DNA of 40,586 bases from NCBI RefSeq assembly GCF_001756855.1, contig NZ_MAYS01000142.1, positions 1-40,586 on the forward strand. The letters are read 5' to 3'. A model generated the notes under the pieces. The model did not search any database, was not told the DNA's origin, and saw only the letters and a list, made by a program, of their open reading frames with translations. This stretch comes from Candidatus Erwinia dacicola. GTDB taxonomy: Bacteria; Pseudomonadota; Gammaproteobacteria; Enterobacterales; Enterobacteriaceae. Shown one piece after another: positions 25,047 through 34,694 of this stretch. Position numbers and translations under genes: made by a program. Positions within the stretch are counted from its first letter, which is position 1. Each line of letters starts with the position of its first letter.

Positions 25047-25518
25047 AGCATTTCCCTTCGCATTTAGGGCATGCTTTATGCTCAATACCGATGTCTTGCC
25101 CGTGGTCAATTTGAATGAATCCATTGCCATCGCAGAAGGTGCATTTGTTGACCTTCATCAGGAAGGCTATCATTGCCGTTTTGATCGGTTCTTTCTCGCC
25201 ACCATAGTGAGACTCACCTGTTTTGGTGATGGCCTTACACCAGGCATTTTGCGGAGGTTCGTTGACGTCCTCATCGAAGATAATGCTGATGAAATTGTCT
25301 TGGATAATAGGCCACGCATCCGAAGCGTTGTTGCATGGGTCATACAACTTCCAGTGCTTTCGATTGCTGGTTATCTTACGCATCAGCACGATACCGCTCA
25401 TGTGGTCGGCAATGTCTTCGCCGCCGTTTACGAACTGGTAGGTTTCCTCAACTTGCGTTCCAGTAGCATTGGCAACCAGCTTGTTAATTTCAAAATCTGA
25501 TAACTGTGAATAGTCCAT
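25033..25518 (-). CDS. ninX: NinX-like protein with C-terminal zinc finger
   Basis: 161 residues. The N-terminal ~110 (MDYSQLSDFEINKLVANATG, YDPCNNASDAWPII) match phage NinX (DUF2591). The end adds CTFCDGNGFIQIDHG...CPKCEGKCYVHP, a DnaJ-like four-cysteine zinc finger not essential to the NinX core. Function unknown; ninX is common in P22-like nin regions. Confidence 0.88.
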   Translation of the reverse strand: MDYSQLSDFEINKLVANATGTQVEETYQFVNGGEDIADHMSGIVLMRKITSNRKHWKLYDPCNNASDAWPIIQDNFISIIFDEDVNEPPQNAWCKAITKTGESHYGGEKEPIKTAMIAFLMKVNKCTFCDGNGFIQIDHGQDIGIEHKACPKCEGKCYVHP

Positions 25519-25520
25519 AT

Positions 25521-25724
25521 TTAACTCCAGATTCTTTGCTGATACTGACTCCTACCCTTTGGCTCGCTGGCGTACTCTGGAAGCAATGCGGAAACCACCC
25601 ATAACCTGGGGTCTGCGCTTAGCGTTCGTTGAGTTTTTACGTTGCGGGATTGGTAGGCGGTGATTAACTGGTTGGCTTCTTCGTTGGTGAGATTTAAGTG
25701 ATGGAACCATGTGAGTCTTGCCAC
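25521..25724 (-). CDS. Small nin-region protein, GTG start
   Basis: 67 residues. I choose the GTG at 25724 because AGGAGG lies 5 bases upstream; it begins inside the ninD-like gene in another frame. Product: [48 protein letters not shown] do not recognise it. Confidence 0.65.
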   Translation of the reverse strand: MARLTWFHHLNLTNEEANQLITAYQSRNVKTQRTLSADPRLWVVSALLPEYASEPKGRSQYQQRIWS

Positions 25725-25864
25725 ACATCCTCCTTTGTCTCCGGTAGTGGGAAATCGCCTACTGGTGACCTTTCGCACCGCATGCACCATCGATTCCAGT
25801 AAGGTTGATCTGGACGGAATCTCTTATCGTCTTTCCTCTCTCCGCATCTGTCACATCGGATCAT
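25694..25864 (-). CDS. ninD: NinD-like small zinc-finger protein
   Basis: 56 residues: [20 protein letters not shown] then [11 protein letters not shown], giving a CxxC...CxxC zinc ribbon. Its ATG overlaps the ninB stop (ATGA). Size and location agree with NinD of lambdoid phages. Function unknown. Confidence 0.7.
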   Translation of the reverse strand: MIRCDRCGERKDDKRFRPDQPYWNRWCMRCERSPVGDFPLPETKEDVWQDSHGSIT

Positions 25865-26307
25865 GCCGCATCTCCGAATCGCTTGTTGAACTCCAGCTCT
25901 CTACGAGAATCATCACTCCACTTTACGTTTCGCTCTGACCCAAACCAGAACATGATTTCGATTAGCTCTGTCATGCTGGCTTTCCGCATCTTGCTGGTGC
26001 GTACGCCGAACATAACCACTCCGCCATCAATGCCCGGCGCACTTCTCTGATTCTGTTTTTTAGTCTTCAGCCATAGCGCGGTGAAGATGTCTTTCCAGTC
26101 TGCTTCGTCGTAACGATTTCCATGCCAGAGCACCTGCTGAGAAACGTCATGCAGCATCGGCCATAAACGGTCGTTCTGCGCTTTGGTTCTCTTTGGCTCT
26201 TTGATGTGGACTTCGTGTGGTGACTTTTCGTCGAGGGGTATTGCAAGGATGGCGTTTATTGCTGACTGCTGTTGCTGCTTACTCCTGAGAAATATCGTCT
26301 GTTTCAT
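25861..26307 (-). CDS. ninB: NinB (Orf) recombination mediator
   Basis: 148 residues, with [21 protein letters not shown] and [11 protein letters not shown] typical of the NinB/Orf family, which binds single-stranded DNA and replaces RecFOR functions in phage recombination. It completes a recombination set with rusA and recT. Confidence 0.93.
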   Translation of the reverse strand: MKQTIFLRSKQQQQSAINAILAIPLDEKSPHEVHIKEPKRTKAQNDRLWPMLHDVSQQVLWHGNRYDEADWKDIFTALWLKTKKQNQRSAPGIDGGVVMFGVRTSKMRKASMTELIEIMFWFGSERNVKWSDDSRRELEFNKRFGDAA

Positions 26308-26527
26308 GGCGAATCCTCATGATGCCAATTTTCATTGTTAACCACATGATTGTCAGGACTAGCAATGTTGAAGTGCATTTCTTATCTGGAAGAACGTCAG
26401 GTACATATCCAAAGTGGATAAAATTAACCACTTTGCTGTCGTTCTTTCTCGTCGTATGCCATAGCTCCGTTGAGACGCCAAAACCAATGGTGAGCCGACC
26501 GATAAGCCAGTATTTGTCAAAGGTCAT
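26279..26527 (-). CDS. Small putative membrane protein
   Basis: 82 residues from the ATG at 26527 (GAAGGAG ribosome site). N-terminal part MTFDKYWLIGRLTIGFGVST; one hydrophobic segment at about 51-68 (STLLVLTIMWLTMKIGIM). It overlaps the start of ninB. Seen, as I recall, in P22-like nin regions but without known function. Confidence 0.65.
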   Translation of the reverse strand: MTFDKYWLIGRLTIGFGVSTELWHTTRKNDSKVVNFIHFGYVPDVLPDKKCTSTLLVLTIMWLTMKIGIMRIRHETDDISQE

Positions 26528-26529
26528 AC

Positions 26530-26805
26530 TCACTCCTTCACTTTGATTCCAGCGGCGCGGATGGAATCCTTGCATAAATTCACTCTATGCATCGTGGCAG
26601 CCTGAATATCCGGTCTGGAATATGCTGGAATAGGCAACTCAATCTCGATAGCTGCGCGAGATGCCTGCCATGCCTCCCATTTGTTTTCGGTTGCAAGATG
26701 GCTGTACCCGCCACTCTCACGCCTGTCTAGCATTATTCCTCTGTGCAAATCTGAATTTGTCATATCTGCAATCCATGATTCGAAAGCCTTTCTTGATTCG
26801 TCCAT
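26530..26805 (-). CDS. Hypothetical early protein (SAFE-type)
   Basis: 91 residues from the ATG at 26805, preceded by GGAGGGG. MDESRKAFESWIADMTNSD then ATENKWEAWQASRAAIEIELP is a pattern shared by many small lambdoid proteins of unknown function. An ATG at 26817 overlaps the previous stop (TGATG) and is a possible alternative start. Confidence 0.7.
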   Translation of the reverse strand: MDESRKAFESWIADMTNSDLHRGIMLDRRESGGYSHLATENKWEAWQASRAAIEIELPIPAYSRPDIQAATMHRVNLCKDSIRAAGIKVKE

Positions 26806-26816
26806 ATTCCCCTCCA

Positions 26817-26981
26817 TCACCCCAGTGACTCTGCCAGTTTCAGTATTTCAGCCTGAACTTTGTCGAGTTCTCGCTGCGCTGCATTCATTTGCACGCAATG
26901 TTCATGAACCTGCTTAGCCCATGAGGCTGCGATTCGTGACTTCTCTGCTAACTGCGCAATTATTTGTTTCTCGTTCATCAT
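26817..26981 (-). CDS. Small coiled-coil protein
   Basis: 54 residues: MMNEKQIIAQLAEKSRIAAS then QRELDKVQAEILKLAESLG. Helical throughout, with a GGAGAGT ribosome site before the ATG. Fits exactly between its neighbours, with a TGATG junction downstream. Function unknown. Confidence 0.65.
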   Translation of the reverse strand: MMNEKQIIAQLAEKSRIAASWAKQVHEHCVQMNAAQRELDKVQAEILKLAESLG

Positions 26982-26990
26982 TACTCTCCA

Positions 26991-27194
26991 TCAGCGTGCT
27001 GGGGTGTTAGTTTTGGGCTTGTAGTTATTGCCGATGAGTTTGATAGTATCGGCGTACACATATCCTTCTAGTCCGGATGATTTGCCGTTTAATAGCCTCA
27101 CACGAACTACATTCGGGTGTATTTCTGGCATCTCCGTAACCAGGCCAAACAATTCTCCTGATGGTGAGCCGACTAGCTGACCTCGCTTAAACAC
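26991..27194 (-). CDS. Small beta-rich protein, GTG start
   Basis: 67 residues from a GTG at 27194, supported by the GAGAGGTG ribosome site. [41 protein letters not shown]: an SH3/KOW-like small barrel is plausible. It overlaps the 3' end of the upstream gene. Function unknown. Confidence 0.65.
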   Translation of the reverse strand: MFKRGQLVGSPSGELFGLVTEMPEIHPNVVRVRLLNGKSSGLEGYVYADTIKLIGNNYKPKTNTPAR

Positions 27195-27639
27195 TTCGCA
27201 CCTCTCTCAATCTCTGGTTGATAAATGCAGTGAGTGGGTTAGCTCCACCGAAGTTTCCTACCGGCTTTTTGCTGTATACCCATGCGTTCTTGTGGCACCA
27301 GTCCCGATGAAGCTCACCTTTGGCAGCCATGCACTTGAGCATCTTGGTTACGAGCTTCTTGTCCAGGCCTGTTGCTTTAGCAATATCCACTGCCATTCCT
27401 GTCTCATGCTCTTCGATGTAGCGGAGAATTGATTCCGTGCGCTGCTTGTGAAGCTCTGTGAGGCGGTAGAAGTTAGCTCCCTTCGTCACGCGCTCAACCT
27501 CAATCAGAACGTCTTTAACGAGGTCATGAAGCAAGATGTTTATGTGTGATTTGTGGCATTCGAAGAGTTTTGCTAACTGTGCTGCTGAGGTGGGAATGTT
27601 TGTTTCAAGGTGGTTGAGTATTTTGTCTCGTGTGTTCAT
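27187..27639 (-). CDS. Winged-helix DNA-binding protein
   Basis: 150 residues from the ATG at 27639, which overlaps the helicase stop (ATGA). Two helix-turn-helix units can be seen: [20 protein letters not shown] near the start and [20 protein letters not shown] at about 85-105. It follows the DnaB-like gene and might act in replication or in early regulation. Not recognised further. Confidence 0.75.
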   Translation of the reverse strand: MNTRDKILNHLETNIPTSAAQLAKLFECHKSHINILLHDLVKDVLIEVERVTKGANFYRLTELHKQRTESILRYIEEHETGMAVDIAKATGLDKKLVTKMLKCMAAKGELHRDWCHKNAWVYSKKPVGNFGGANPLTAFINQRLREVRSV

Positions 27640-29009
27640 ACATCGGCTCCTGAGTATCGCCGGCCTTTTTGTTGGGGCTGGCTTGCAGCTGTGCATTTCG
27701 CTCTGGCCTCGGTCTGGTCGCATCCAACAAAGTGACCGTTTCTGAATCCCTGGTACACAGTGCCAAGGGAGCCAAAGCGGTTTTTCGTCACGATGATTTC
27801 TGCGTATGGTGCGGCCTGGCTGTTTTCGTCATACACAGCCTCGCGATACAGCATGATGATTGAGTCTGCATCCTGCTCAATACTGCCTGAGTCGCGCAGG
27901 TCTGCGTTGGTTGGCCGTTTGTTTGGTCTCTTCTCGACTTCGCGAGATAACTGGCTGAGCGATACAACAGGGGTTTTAAGCTCCTTCGCCATAGCCTTCA
28001 GGCTTCCGGAGATGTGAGCAATAGCCAGGTCGTTTCGTTCTGCTTTTGGCTTCTGAATGAGGCCTAGGTAGTCAGCCATGATGAGAGAAAGGTGTGGATT
28101 CTCCTGCTTCAGGCGTTCTGCGATCGACCTGATTTCCTCAACCGAAAGTCGACATGCATCGACAACCCACACATCGAGGTCAGCAAGGCGTTTCATCCCT
28201 TCAGCTACCCTTCCCCACGCCTCGTCGTTCATGTGCGTTGGGTTTCTCAGAGAGCTAACAGACATCATCCCGGCTCCGGCAATACTTCGCTCGGCAATCT
28301 GCAATGCGCTCATCTCCATCGAGAAAATCAGCACCCCGCGCTTTTGCTCTGAGTTAGGCAATGTCCTGCTTGCGACACTTTCTGCCAGTTTGAGCGAGAA
28401 CTCCGTTTTTCCCATTCCCGGTCGCGCTGCAACGATGATCAGGTCTTCGGCGTTAATCCCACCTAGGATTGCATCAAGCTCATCTATGCCGGTCTTCAGG
28501 TTGTCTGACTCTTCACCGTTGCGCAGGCGCTTATCAAGCGTCTCTGTGTAGTCGGTGATGATATCGCCAAGGTGAACAGGCTTAATCTCGTCACGCGGCT
28601 TTCTGATGGCTGACAGGCGCTTTACCAGTTCGTCCATGGCCTGCCCTGATGCGTCGATGGTTCCGTTCTCGATAGGGTCTCGCATCTCGCTTATCAGTTG
28701 CAGCACCAGTCGACGGTGGTAGTTATCAGCAACCATGCTGGCGTAGCCTTTCAGGTTTGCGGCACTCGGACACGACCGCGCAGTCATCATCACGTCGGTA
28801 GCATGTTCATCTCCACATTCCTCAGCGACCATCAGTGCGTCAATCAGGTTACGGTTGCGAGCTTGCTTGCAGATAACCTCAAACGCTTTCCGGTAGAGCG
28901 GGATGGAGAATGCTTCAGGTTCAAGCGTCGCCAGAACGTCGCCGGCTGCCGGCGTTAACCCTCCCAGGAGTAATCCGCCGATAACACTGGCCTCGATATC
29001 CTGTCTCAT
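27636..29009 (-). CDS. 12: DnaB-like replicative helicase (P22 gp12 type)
   Basis: 457 residues (P22 gp12 458). N-terminal helical domain (about 1-110), linker, then a RecA-like motor: Walker [10 protein letters not shown] (194-202), Walker B region [13 protein letters not shown], a [10 protein letters not shown] segment and [11 protein letters not shown], diagnostic of the DnaB family. It unwinds phage DNA after loading by the O-like protein, replacing host DnaB, so no P-type loader is needed. The start overlaps the initiator stop. Confidence 0.95.
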   Translation of the reverse strand: MRQDIEASVIGGLLLGGLTPAAGDVLATLEPEAFSIPLYRKAFEVICKQARNRNLIDALMVAEECGDEHATDVMMTARSCPSAANLKGYASMVADNYHRRLVLQLISEMRDPIENGTIDASGQAMDELVKRLSAIRKPRDEIKPVHLGDIITDYTETLDKRLRNGEESDNLKTGIDELDAILGGINAEDLIIVAARPGMGKTEFSLKLAESVASRTLPNSEQKRGVLIFSMEMSALQIAERSIAGAGMMSVSSLRNPTHMNDEAWGRVAEGMKRLADLDVWVVDACRLSVEEIRSIAERLKQENPHLSLIMADYLGLIQKPKAERNDLAIAHISGSLKAMAKELKTPVVSLSQLSREVEKRPNKRPTNADLRDSGSIEQDADSIIMLYREAVYDENSQAAPYAEIIVTKNRFGSLGTVYQGFRNGHFVGCDQTEARAKCTAASQPQQKGRRYSGADV

Positions 29010-29812
29010 AGTGTTCCCTCACGAATTGCGGTTAATACTTTCGGTTGCAGCAGGTAATCAAACGTCGCCACCCAGCCACGGTCGTTATCACCAAAGTGGA
29101 ATGGTCTTGCAGCGTTCATGAACGCTTTCACGTATGCCCGGTAGCCGTCGATGTTTTTGGTAGCGAGAGAGTTAATCAGCTTCTTGAGTTTGCGCTGACG
29201 CTCTGCGTTGGCCTCTACAGCGTGAGGTAATCTGTCACCCACGATTTCGTTGTAGGCTTCAAGATACTCGTTGTAGTTGATGCGAACGGTCTTTCGCTTT
29301 TCAGGTTTAGAACCATCAGCACATCCCCCTTTAGGGGGTAAGGGGGTATTTGTATTTATTGTCTTTTGAATATTGTCTTTTGTGTTTAGCTGAGTTGGCT
29401 TATACCGATTAGCTGACTTGGCTAATGTTTTATTAGCCGTCTTAGCTAATGTTAAGCTGTCTTGGCTAATCCACTCTGAGACCACCTTGTTAACGCCAAT
29501 TCTAACCCCGTCTGCAATGAGAAACTTTCGCTCAATCAGCTGACGTTTTGCGGCGCAGATATGCGTGTGATGAATACCGGTCATTGCTGCTATCTGCGTG
29601 TTTGTGAGCCTGTCCATTGGCTTATTGAATCCGTATGTCTTGCGCATGATAGCGAGCATTACCTTCAACTGCCGGGCGGTTAAATCAGCCATCAGTAAGC
29701 TGTCTGTAAGCTCGTTAGCAACGCGCATGAAGCCATCTTCGGTATCTGCCACGCGATGCTCCACAACCTCAAGGTGAGGCTTTATAGGTGTTACGGTTGC
29801 GAGATTACTCAT
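29006..29812 (-). CDS. 18: O-like replication initiator (P22 gp18 type)
   Basis: 268 residues. N-terminal winged-helix region ([48 protein letters not shown]) as in lambda O / P22 gp18; central stretch translated from the origin iterons (residues ~110-145, [21 protein letters not shown]); C-terminal domain contacting the helicase. It binds the iterons inside its own gene and starts replication. Confidence 0.9.
   Translation of the reverse strand: MSNLATVTPIKPHLEVVEHRVADTEDGFMRVANELTDSLLMADLTARQLKVMLAIMRKTYGFNKPMDRLTNTQIAAMTGIHHTHICAAKRQLIERKFLIADGVRIGVNKVVSEWISQDSLTLAKTANKTLAKSANRYKPTQLNTKDNIQKTINTNTPLPPKGGCADGSKPEKRKTVRINYNEYLEAYNEIVGDRLPHAVEANAERQRKLKKLINSLATKNIDGYRAYVKAFMNAARPFHFGDNDRGWVATFDYLLQPKVLTAIREGTL
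29385..29470. repeat. ori: Origin iterons within the O-like gene
   Basis: Four imperfect 19-bp repeats, each an inverted repeat of the form ATTAGCTGACTTGGCTAAT: 29385-29403, 29408-29426, 29432-29450, 29452-29470, with 20-24 bp spacing. An AT- and T-rich stretch follows at about 29345-29384 and could be the unwinding element. This is the standard lambdoid origin layout. Confidence 0.88.
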
Positions 29813-29951
29813 GACCTTTCTCCTTCTGCATCAGCTTCACTTTCTCCAACTCAGCCCGAAATCGACCAGGCTGCTTGAAGCTGGACAGGAAGCGATCACG
29901 TAGTATGTTTTTGTGCATTTTGTCCTGGTAAGGACTGAGTGGTTTTGTCAT
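29805..29951 (-). CDS. Small protein between cII and O
   Basis: 48 residues from the ATG at 29951: [40 protein letters not shown]. It resembles short DUF2740-like proteins found at this place in other lambdoid phages. Very basic. Longer in-frame extension to 30194 runs antisense-free through cII and is not real. Function unknown. Confidence 0.7.
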   Translation of the reverse strand: MTKPLSPYQDKMHKNILRDRFLSSFKQPGRFRAELEKVKLMQKEKGHE

Positions 29952-29985
29952 AATTACTCCTGTTACTTGGCGTAACACAGTGTGC

Positions 29986-30264
29986 TTAAGCCCTAAACGA
30001 GTTACCGCTCGTTTGGGGTTTTTCTTTTGTGAGAATCGACGCCACCTGCTGTGCAAGTCTCGCCATCTCATCATCATCAACTCCCCATTCAAGCACTGCC
30101 AGAAGCATTGAGAACTTCGGAATCCAGTCTCGCTTCCACCGGCTAATTTGTGCTTTATCGACACCCACGGCCGCTGCTGTTTTCTCTGTTCCAATCAGGG
30201 CGATCTTGTTAAGCAAGGCACTTTCAATGCGCATTGCCTCGTTGCGTTTGTTTGCGTGTTCCAT
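29986..30264 (-). CDS. cII: CII transcriptional activator
   Basis: 92 residues, unmistakably [43 protein letters not shown] (helix-turn-helix), [18 protein letters not shown]. It activates pRE and similar promoters to establish lysogeny. Its own start region holds the TTGC repeats of pRE on the opposite strand. Stability is probably controlled through CIII at 33149. Confidence 0.97.
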   Translation of the reverse strand: MEHANKRNEAMRIESALLNKIALIGTEKTAAAVGVDKAQISRWKRDWIPKFSMLLAVLEWGVDDDEMARLAQQVASILTKEKPQTSGNSFRA

Positions 30265-30275
30265 ATGTGAATATA
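30242..30275 (+). promoter_or_regulatory. pRE, CII-activated promoter
   Basis: TTGC (30242-30245), six bases, TTGC (30252-30255) on the plus strand is the exact CII recognition pattern. The sequence runs nearly as in lambda pRE through CCATATGTGAATAT. Transcription would go right, antisense to cro, into cI. Confidence 0.9.
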
Positions 30276-30321
30276 TTCCTTAGTTAATAGGTAAATACGC
30301 ATCCGTTGATGCGTTGGTTGT

Positions 30322-30358
30322 AGGGACGAAACATCCCTGGCCAGAAGTGTTAAAGAGC
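30322..30358 (-). promoter_or_regulatory. nutR: nutR (boxA and boxB)
   Basis: Minus strand: boxA GCTCTTTAACA (rc of 30348-30358), then boxB AGGGATGTTTCGTCCCT (rc of 30322-30338), a 5-bp stem with a U-G closing pair. Located in the leader after cro, as usual. Closely matches nutL. Confidence 0.88.
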
Positions 30359-30366
30359 AGTGTTAC

Positions 30367-31721
<1,355 letters not shown>

Positions 31722-31744
31722 CCCATCACAGATCTTATCAAATT

Positions 31745-31790
31745 AAAAACAAACTATTTTCCGTTATAAAACAACGGAGTTTGTTTTTTT
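31745..31790 (+). terminator. Terminator of the cI operon
   Basis: AAAAACAAACT (31745-31755) pairs with AGTTTGTTTTT (31778-31788), with an inner CCGTT/AACGG stem, and ends in a T-run. It separates lysogenic transcription of cI and the secreted-protein gene from OL/pL. Confidence 0.85.
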
Positions 31791-31801
31791 CGCCTTCAAA
31801 T

Positions 31802-31838
31802 ACAATATTTCTTGTTTACAACATACAATCTTTCTTGT
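31802..31838. promoter_or_regulatory. OL: OL operators and pL region
   Basis: Two 14-bp sites, ACAATATTTCTTGT (31802-31815) and ACAATCTTTCTTGT (31825-31838), 23 bp apart, match the OR consensus. pL must start here, heading right; a plausible pair is TTTACA (31815-31820) with TAATTT 17 bp on, but the hexamers are weak. Confidence 0.85.
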
Positions 31839-31889
31839 AATTTTAAGCCATCAGCAGGACGCTGGTAGCCAAACGGAACTGATTGGCAG

Positions 31890-31926
31890 GCTCTTTAACA
31901 AGATGACATGGGGATGATTCGTCCCC
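31890..31926 (+). promoter_or_regulatory. nutL: nutL (boxA and boxB)
   Basis: boxA GCTCTTTAACA (31890-31900) and boxB GGGGATGATTCGTCCCC (31910-31926). The boxB shares GGGATG-N-TTCGTCCC with nutR. The stretch 31927-32051 up to the N gene holds a few short inverted repeats but no gene. Confidence 0.88.
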
Positions 31927-32051
31927 GCCAAAGAGCAGTTGGCTTTGGACTGGCAGACGGCTATCAGCTAGAGGCGATTCGCCTGGCGATAACGGCCTGA
32001 CTCAATTCAGTTTGAGTCGCCAGTACCAAAGTCAATCATCGGAGGTATCCA

Positions 32052-32324
32052 ATGAAAGCCAGAGAGATTCGTAAACTCGAACGTTCTCGTCAGCACAAAG
32101 AGATAAAAGCCTACTGTAAAAAGATTGACCGTGCATTTTCACGGCTGTCGGAAGGCTGTAGTGAGCGCGTAACCAAAGCCATTTCGCTTGCCGGAACGCG
32201 TCAGAAGGAGGTTGAAGTAACCGCGGTTAAGCAGAATCGCATCTACTACCGGGACGCTAACCCGCTCGGGAATAAAATCCATGCCACTCAGCGCATGAAG
32301 CTGAGCAGTAAGCCACTTATTTGA
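32052..32324 (+). CDS. N: N antiterminator
   Basis: 90 residues. An N-terminal arginine-rich helix (MKAREIRKLERSRQHKEI) for boxB binding; a middle part ERVTKAISLAGTRQKEVE shared with P22 gp24; and a C-terminal KQNRIYYRDANPLG...MKLSSKPLI like phage 21 N. Good ribosome site (CGGAGGT). It would load on nutL and nutR to let early transcripts pass terminators. Confidence 0.9.
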   Translation: MKAREIRKLERSRQHKEIKAYCKKIDRAFSRLSEGCSERVTKAISLAGTRQKEVEVTAVKQNRIYYRDANPLGNKIHATQRMKLSSKPLI

Positions 32325-32332
32325 GGTGCACC

Positions 32333-32674
32333 ATGAAATACAAAGTTGGCGGAGTATATAGGTACGCGCTGTCTGAAAAAAGGTTTGTAGTATTTAGCGT
32401 GAATGAGACAGCAGCTGGAACTTCCGTTTGGTTGCGTCAATTAGATCAGAAATTACCCGACGATTTTGTTGGTACATGGAATTTAACGGCAGACGAATGC
32501 GAAAGTGTCATTGATGTATCGAATGGTCTTTCATCATTACTTTCTACCGGACATATGCGTATATGTGATGCTAAAGAAATAATGAAAAAGAGATTTGGAT
32601 TGAAAATTAAAGGTAGGTCTTTAATAGACGTCACGAAATCTCTTGCAGAAGTATCTAACGCACATGCCGCATAG
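32333..32674 (+). CDS. Early protein after N, unknown function
   Basis: 113 residues from the ATG at 32333 (GAGGTG ribosome site). MKYKVGGVYRYALSEKRFVV begins a beta-rich domain; the C-terminus is a short basic helical part (MKKRFGLKIKGRSLIDVTKS). AT-richer than the surrounding genes. Located where accessory genes are inserted in lambdoid phages. Not recognised. Confidence 0.65.
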   Translation: MKYKVGGVYRYALSEKRFVVFSVNETAAGTSVWLRQLDQKLPDDFVGTWNLTADECESVIDVSNGLSSLLSTGHMRICDAKEIMKKRFGLKIKGRSLIDVTKSLAEVSNAHAA

Positions 32675-32710
32675 TCGGCCTTCTTTTGGCAGCAAGCCAC
32701 AGAGGTGAAT

Positions 32711-32947
32711 ATGAAACATACAGGCGGACCAGCTTTTCCAAATAAGGAATCAAGTGGCAATGGAGGCTCTTCACTTGATTCTTGCGGTATGACCCTGCGC
32801 GATTACTTCGCTGCAAAGGCAATGCAGGCTTTTATCACAGGTGCAATCTCAGATGGTACACCACTCAGAACCATGGACGGTGATGACAAAGTGGCAGCTA
32901 AGGCGGCTTACATTATCGCAGATGCAATGTTGAAGGAGCGCGAATAG
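32711..32947 (+). CDS. Small early protein (MTLRDYFAAKAM type)
   Basis: 78 residues, MKHTGGPAFPNKESSGNGGS then GMTLRDYFAAKAMQAFITGA. This short protein type is common in phage early operons but without known role. AGAGGTGA precedes the ATG; an in-frame GTG lies two codons upstream. Confidence 0.75.
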   Translation: MKHTGGPAFPNKESSGNGGSSLDSCGMTLRDYFAAKAMQAFITGAISDGTPLRTMDGDDKVAAKAAYIIADAMLKERE

Positions 32948-32956
32948 CAGCTGATA

Positions 32957-33080
32957 GCTAATTCTCTGAGTTAGCTATTGGGTGTAATACCGCACCACAT
33001 CATCTAAAGGAGACGATAGGTGATGTTCTGATTAAATACCCCTTGTTGTCATCTTGGCCTCTTCGTGAGGCCATTTTTTT
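32957..33080 (+). terminator. Intergenic stretch with inverted repeat and terminator (tL-type)
   Basis: An 8-bp inverted repeat, ATAGCTAA with TTAGCTAT, lies at about 32959-32983. An intrinsic terminator follows: TGGCCTC-TTCGT-GAGGCCA (33055-33073) with seven T. It lies between early genes of the pL operon, so N must override it. No gene is seen between 32948 and 33148. Confidence 0.8.
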
Positions 33081-33148
33081 AACTGCATATCCATAGCACT
33101 TCTCACGAGGTGTTTTTGATATGCCAATTACAAACACAGGAGCACGCC

Positions 33149-33277
33149 ATGCAATTAGCCATTGCAGGGTGGCCTATTGCTGGCCGCCATTCTGAAACAC
33201 AACTCGACCGAATCATTAAACAGGCCATTGAGGCCGCCAGAAAGTCACTGGAGGCGTTATGCGGAACTCAGCAGTAA
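33149..33277 (+). CDS. cIII: CIII, inhibitor of CII proteolysis
   Basis: 42 residues, too short for many gene finders. It starts MQLAIAGWPIAG, as lambda CIII (MQYAIAGWPVAG), followed by an amphipathic helix (QLDRIIKQAIEAARKSLEAL). CIII inhibits host FtsH and so protects CII. Ribosome site AGGAGC. Shorter than lambda CIII (54). Confidence 0.88.
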   Translation: MQLAIAGWPIAGRHSETQLDRIIKQAIEAARKSLEALCGTQQ

Positions 33278-33408
33278 ATCACAGCGCGCTCAAAGCAGCG
33301 CAGAGCAAAGCGGTTATCGCTCGCTATCTCGGTGATGGTCGCATGTGGCAAGAGGCTCATGAGGCCATGAAGACCGCAATAAACATGCCGTGGTACCGAA
33401 AATCATGA
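33259..33408 (+). CDS. kil: Kil-like cell-division inhibitor
   Basis: 49 residues, overlapping the cIII end. QSKAVIARYLGDGRMWQEAHEAMKTAI aligns with lambda Kil's QTKFTIATFIGDEKMFREAVDAYKKWI, and the gene follows cIII as in lambda. Kil blocks FtsZ ring formation. GGAGG precedes the ATG. Confidence 0.78.
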   Translation: MRNSAVNHSALKAAQSKAVIARYLGDGRMWQEAHEAMKTAINMPWYRKS

Positions 33409-33524
33409 GCATTGCAGATACCTGGTCAGAAGATGCTTTTGTCCGCCTTATGCAGGACATGTTGAAACAGCAGAAAGAGGATGCAGAAGATGCGCCTGAC
33501 GATGACAGACAAAACAGAGATTAA
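33405..33524 (+). CDS. Small acidic protein after kil
   Basis: 39 residues starting at an ATGA junction with kil: MSIADTWSEDAFVRLMQDML, then a very acidic tail (KEDAEDAPDDDRQNRD). It overlaps the next gene by 35 bases in another frame. I recall similar short ORFs in other lambdoid phages, but the function is unknown. Confidence 0.5.
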   Translation: MSIADTWSEDAFVRLMQDMLKQQKEDAEDAPDDDRQNRD

Positions 33525-33798
33525 GCAAATCATCGCGCATCTAAGCGATGAAGACCACGCGAAAATTGATAAGCAGACTGAGATGCTGTGCGCGAACATG
33601 CGTCCGGTGCTCAACATGCTCGAGTCACATAAACCAGACGACCACACGAAAGCAGCTGTTGAGTGGCTTGGCGAAGACGACTGCAACTATCAGGAATTCG
33701 CCGGCGAGGTTATGTGGGACATATTCAGGCCGCGCGTGGAGGTTGAGTATGCAATCGGCATATTCCTGCGCCGTCATACATTCGAGGATGCAGCATGA
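33490..33798 (+). CDS. Hypothetical protein before recT
   Basis: 102 residues from the ATG at 33490 (alternatives at 33481 and 33502). MTDKTEIKQIIAHLSDEDHA is helical and charged; the rest ends in EYAIGIFLRRHTFEDAA. It overlaps the recT start. In related phages this place may hold an anti-RecBCD or recombination helper, but I see no proof. Confidence 0.7.
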   Translation: MRLTMTDKTEIKQIIAHLSDEDHAKIDKQTEMLCANMRPVLNMLESHKPDDHTKAAVEWLGEDDCNYQEFAGEVMWDIFRPRVEVEYAIGIFLRRHTFEDAA

Positions 33799-34694
33799 GC
33801 AATATCGTTGAGTTTGTTAAGCAGCAGGAGCAGCTATTCTGCGGAGCGTTAACTGAGCAGACAGTTAACTGGGCAAAGGAAAGCCAGTTCGCAATTCAGT
33901 ATTTCCAGAAGAATGACTTCCTCGTCAAAACAGCCCTGTCCAATCCTACCAGCGCGCAGAACGCGATCATCAACGTGGCAGCCATTGGCATTACGTTGAA
34001 CCCTGCAAGCAAGCTAGCTTATCTGGTGCCTCGCGACGGAATGGTGTGCCTCGATATCAGCTACATGGGGTTGCTGCACCTTGCGCAGTCTACAGGCTCC
34101 ATTAAGTGGGGTCAGTGCAAACTGGTGTACTCAGCTGACACCTATGAATCAAATGGCCTTGATAGCGCTCCTACGCACAAATACAACGCGTTTGGTGAGC
34201 GTGGTGAGGTTGTCGGTGGTTATTGCACGGTTAAGACCGCTGACGGTGACTACCTGACGGAGGAAATGAGCCTGACAGAAATCAAGGCGGTGGAAGCTAC
34301 CAGTAAGGCAAAGAACGGCCCATGGAAGACGTTCTGGGAAGAAATGGCGCGTAAGACCATTGTCAAGCGAGCTTCTAAATACTGGCCTAAGGCGCAACGT
34401 CTGGATAATGCAATCCACCTGCTCAATGAAGGTGAAGGCATGCACCAGGAGCCATTGATGCCGCATAAGTCAGAGGAAGATATCCGTGAAGACGAGCGGA
34501 AGCGCCAGCAGGAAATCATCGAGCATGTTCAGGCTCTTTGTGACGATATGGCGAGGGCTGAGACCATGGATGACCTTAAGCGCATCTTCGCAGATGCATA
34601 CAAGCGCACAGCTGGGATGAAGCTGCAACAAAACGTCCAGGCAGTCTACATGGAATGTAAAGAAAAAATGGAGATGCGCCATGAAAGCGTCTGA
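33795..34694 (+). CDS. recT: RecT-family single-strand annealing protein
   Basis: 299 residues. The RecT core is clear: FLVKTALSNPTSAQNAIINVAAIGITLNPASKLAYLVPR-type region (about 42-80), ISYMGLLHLAQSTGSIKWGQ, then KTFWEEMARKTIVKRASKYWP at about 175-195, with an acidic C-terminal tail. It pairs complementary single strands during phage recombination. No RecE- or lambda Exo-type exonuclease is evident next to it. Confidence 0.93.
   Translation: MSNIVEFVKQQEQLFCGALTEQTVNWAKESQFAIQYFQKNDFLVKTALSNPTSAQNAIINVAAIGITLNPASKLAYLVPRDGMVCLDISYMGLLHLAQSTGSIKWGQCKLVYSADTYESNGLDSAPTHKYNAFGERGEVVGGYCTVKTADGDYLTEEMSLTEIKAVEATSKAKNGPWKTFWEEMARKTIVKRASKYWPKAQRLDNAIHLLNEGEGMHQEPLMPHKSEEDIREDERKRQQEIIEHVQALCDDMARAETMDDLKRIFADAYKRTAGMKLQQNVQAVYMECKEKMEMRHESV

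Noticed and set aside
29952-30194. Long N-terminal extension of the 48-residue gene before O
   Set aside because: It runs through cII in another frame, while the internal ATG at 29951 gives a compact, family-like protein.
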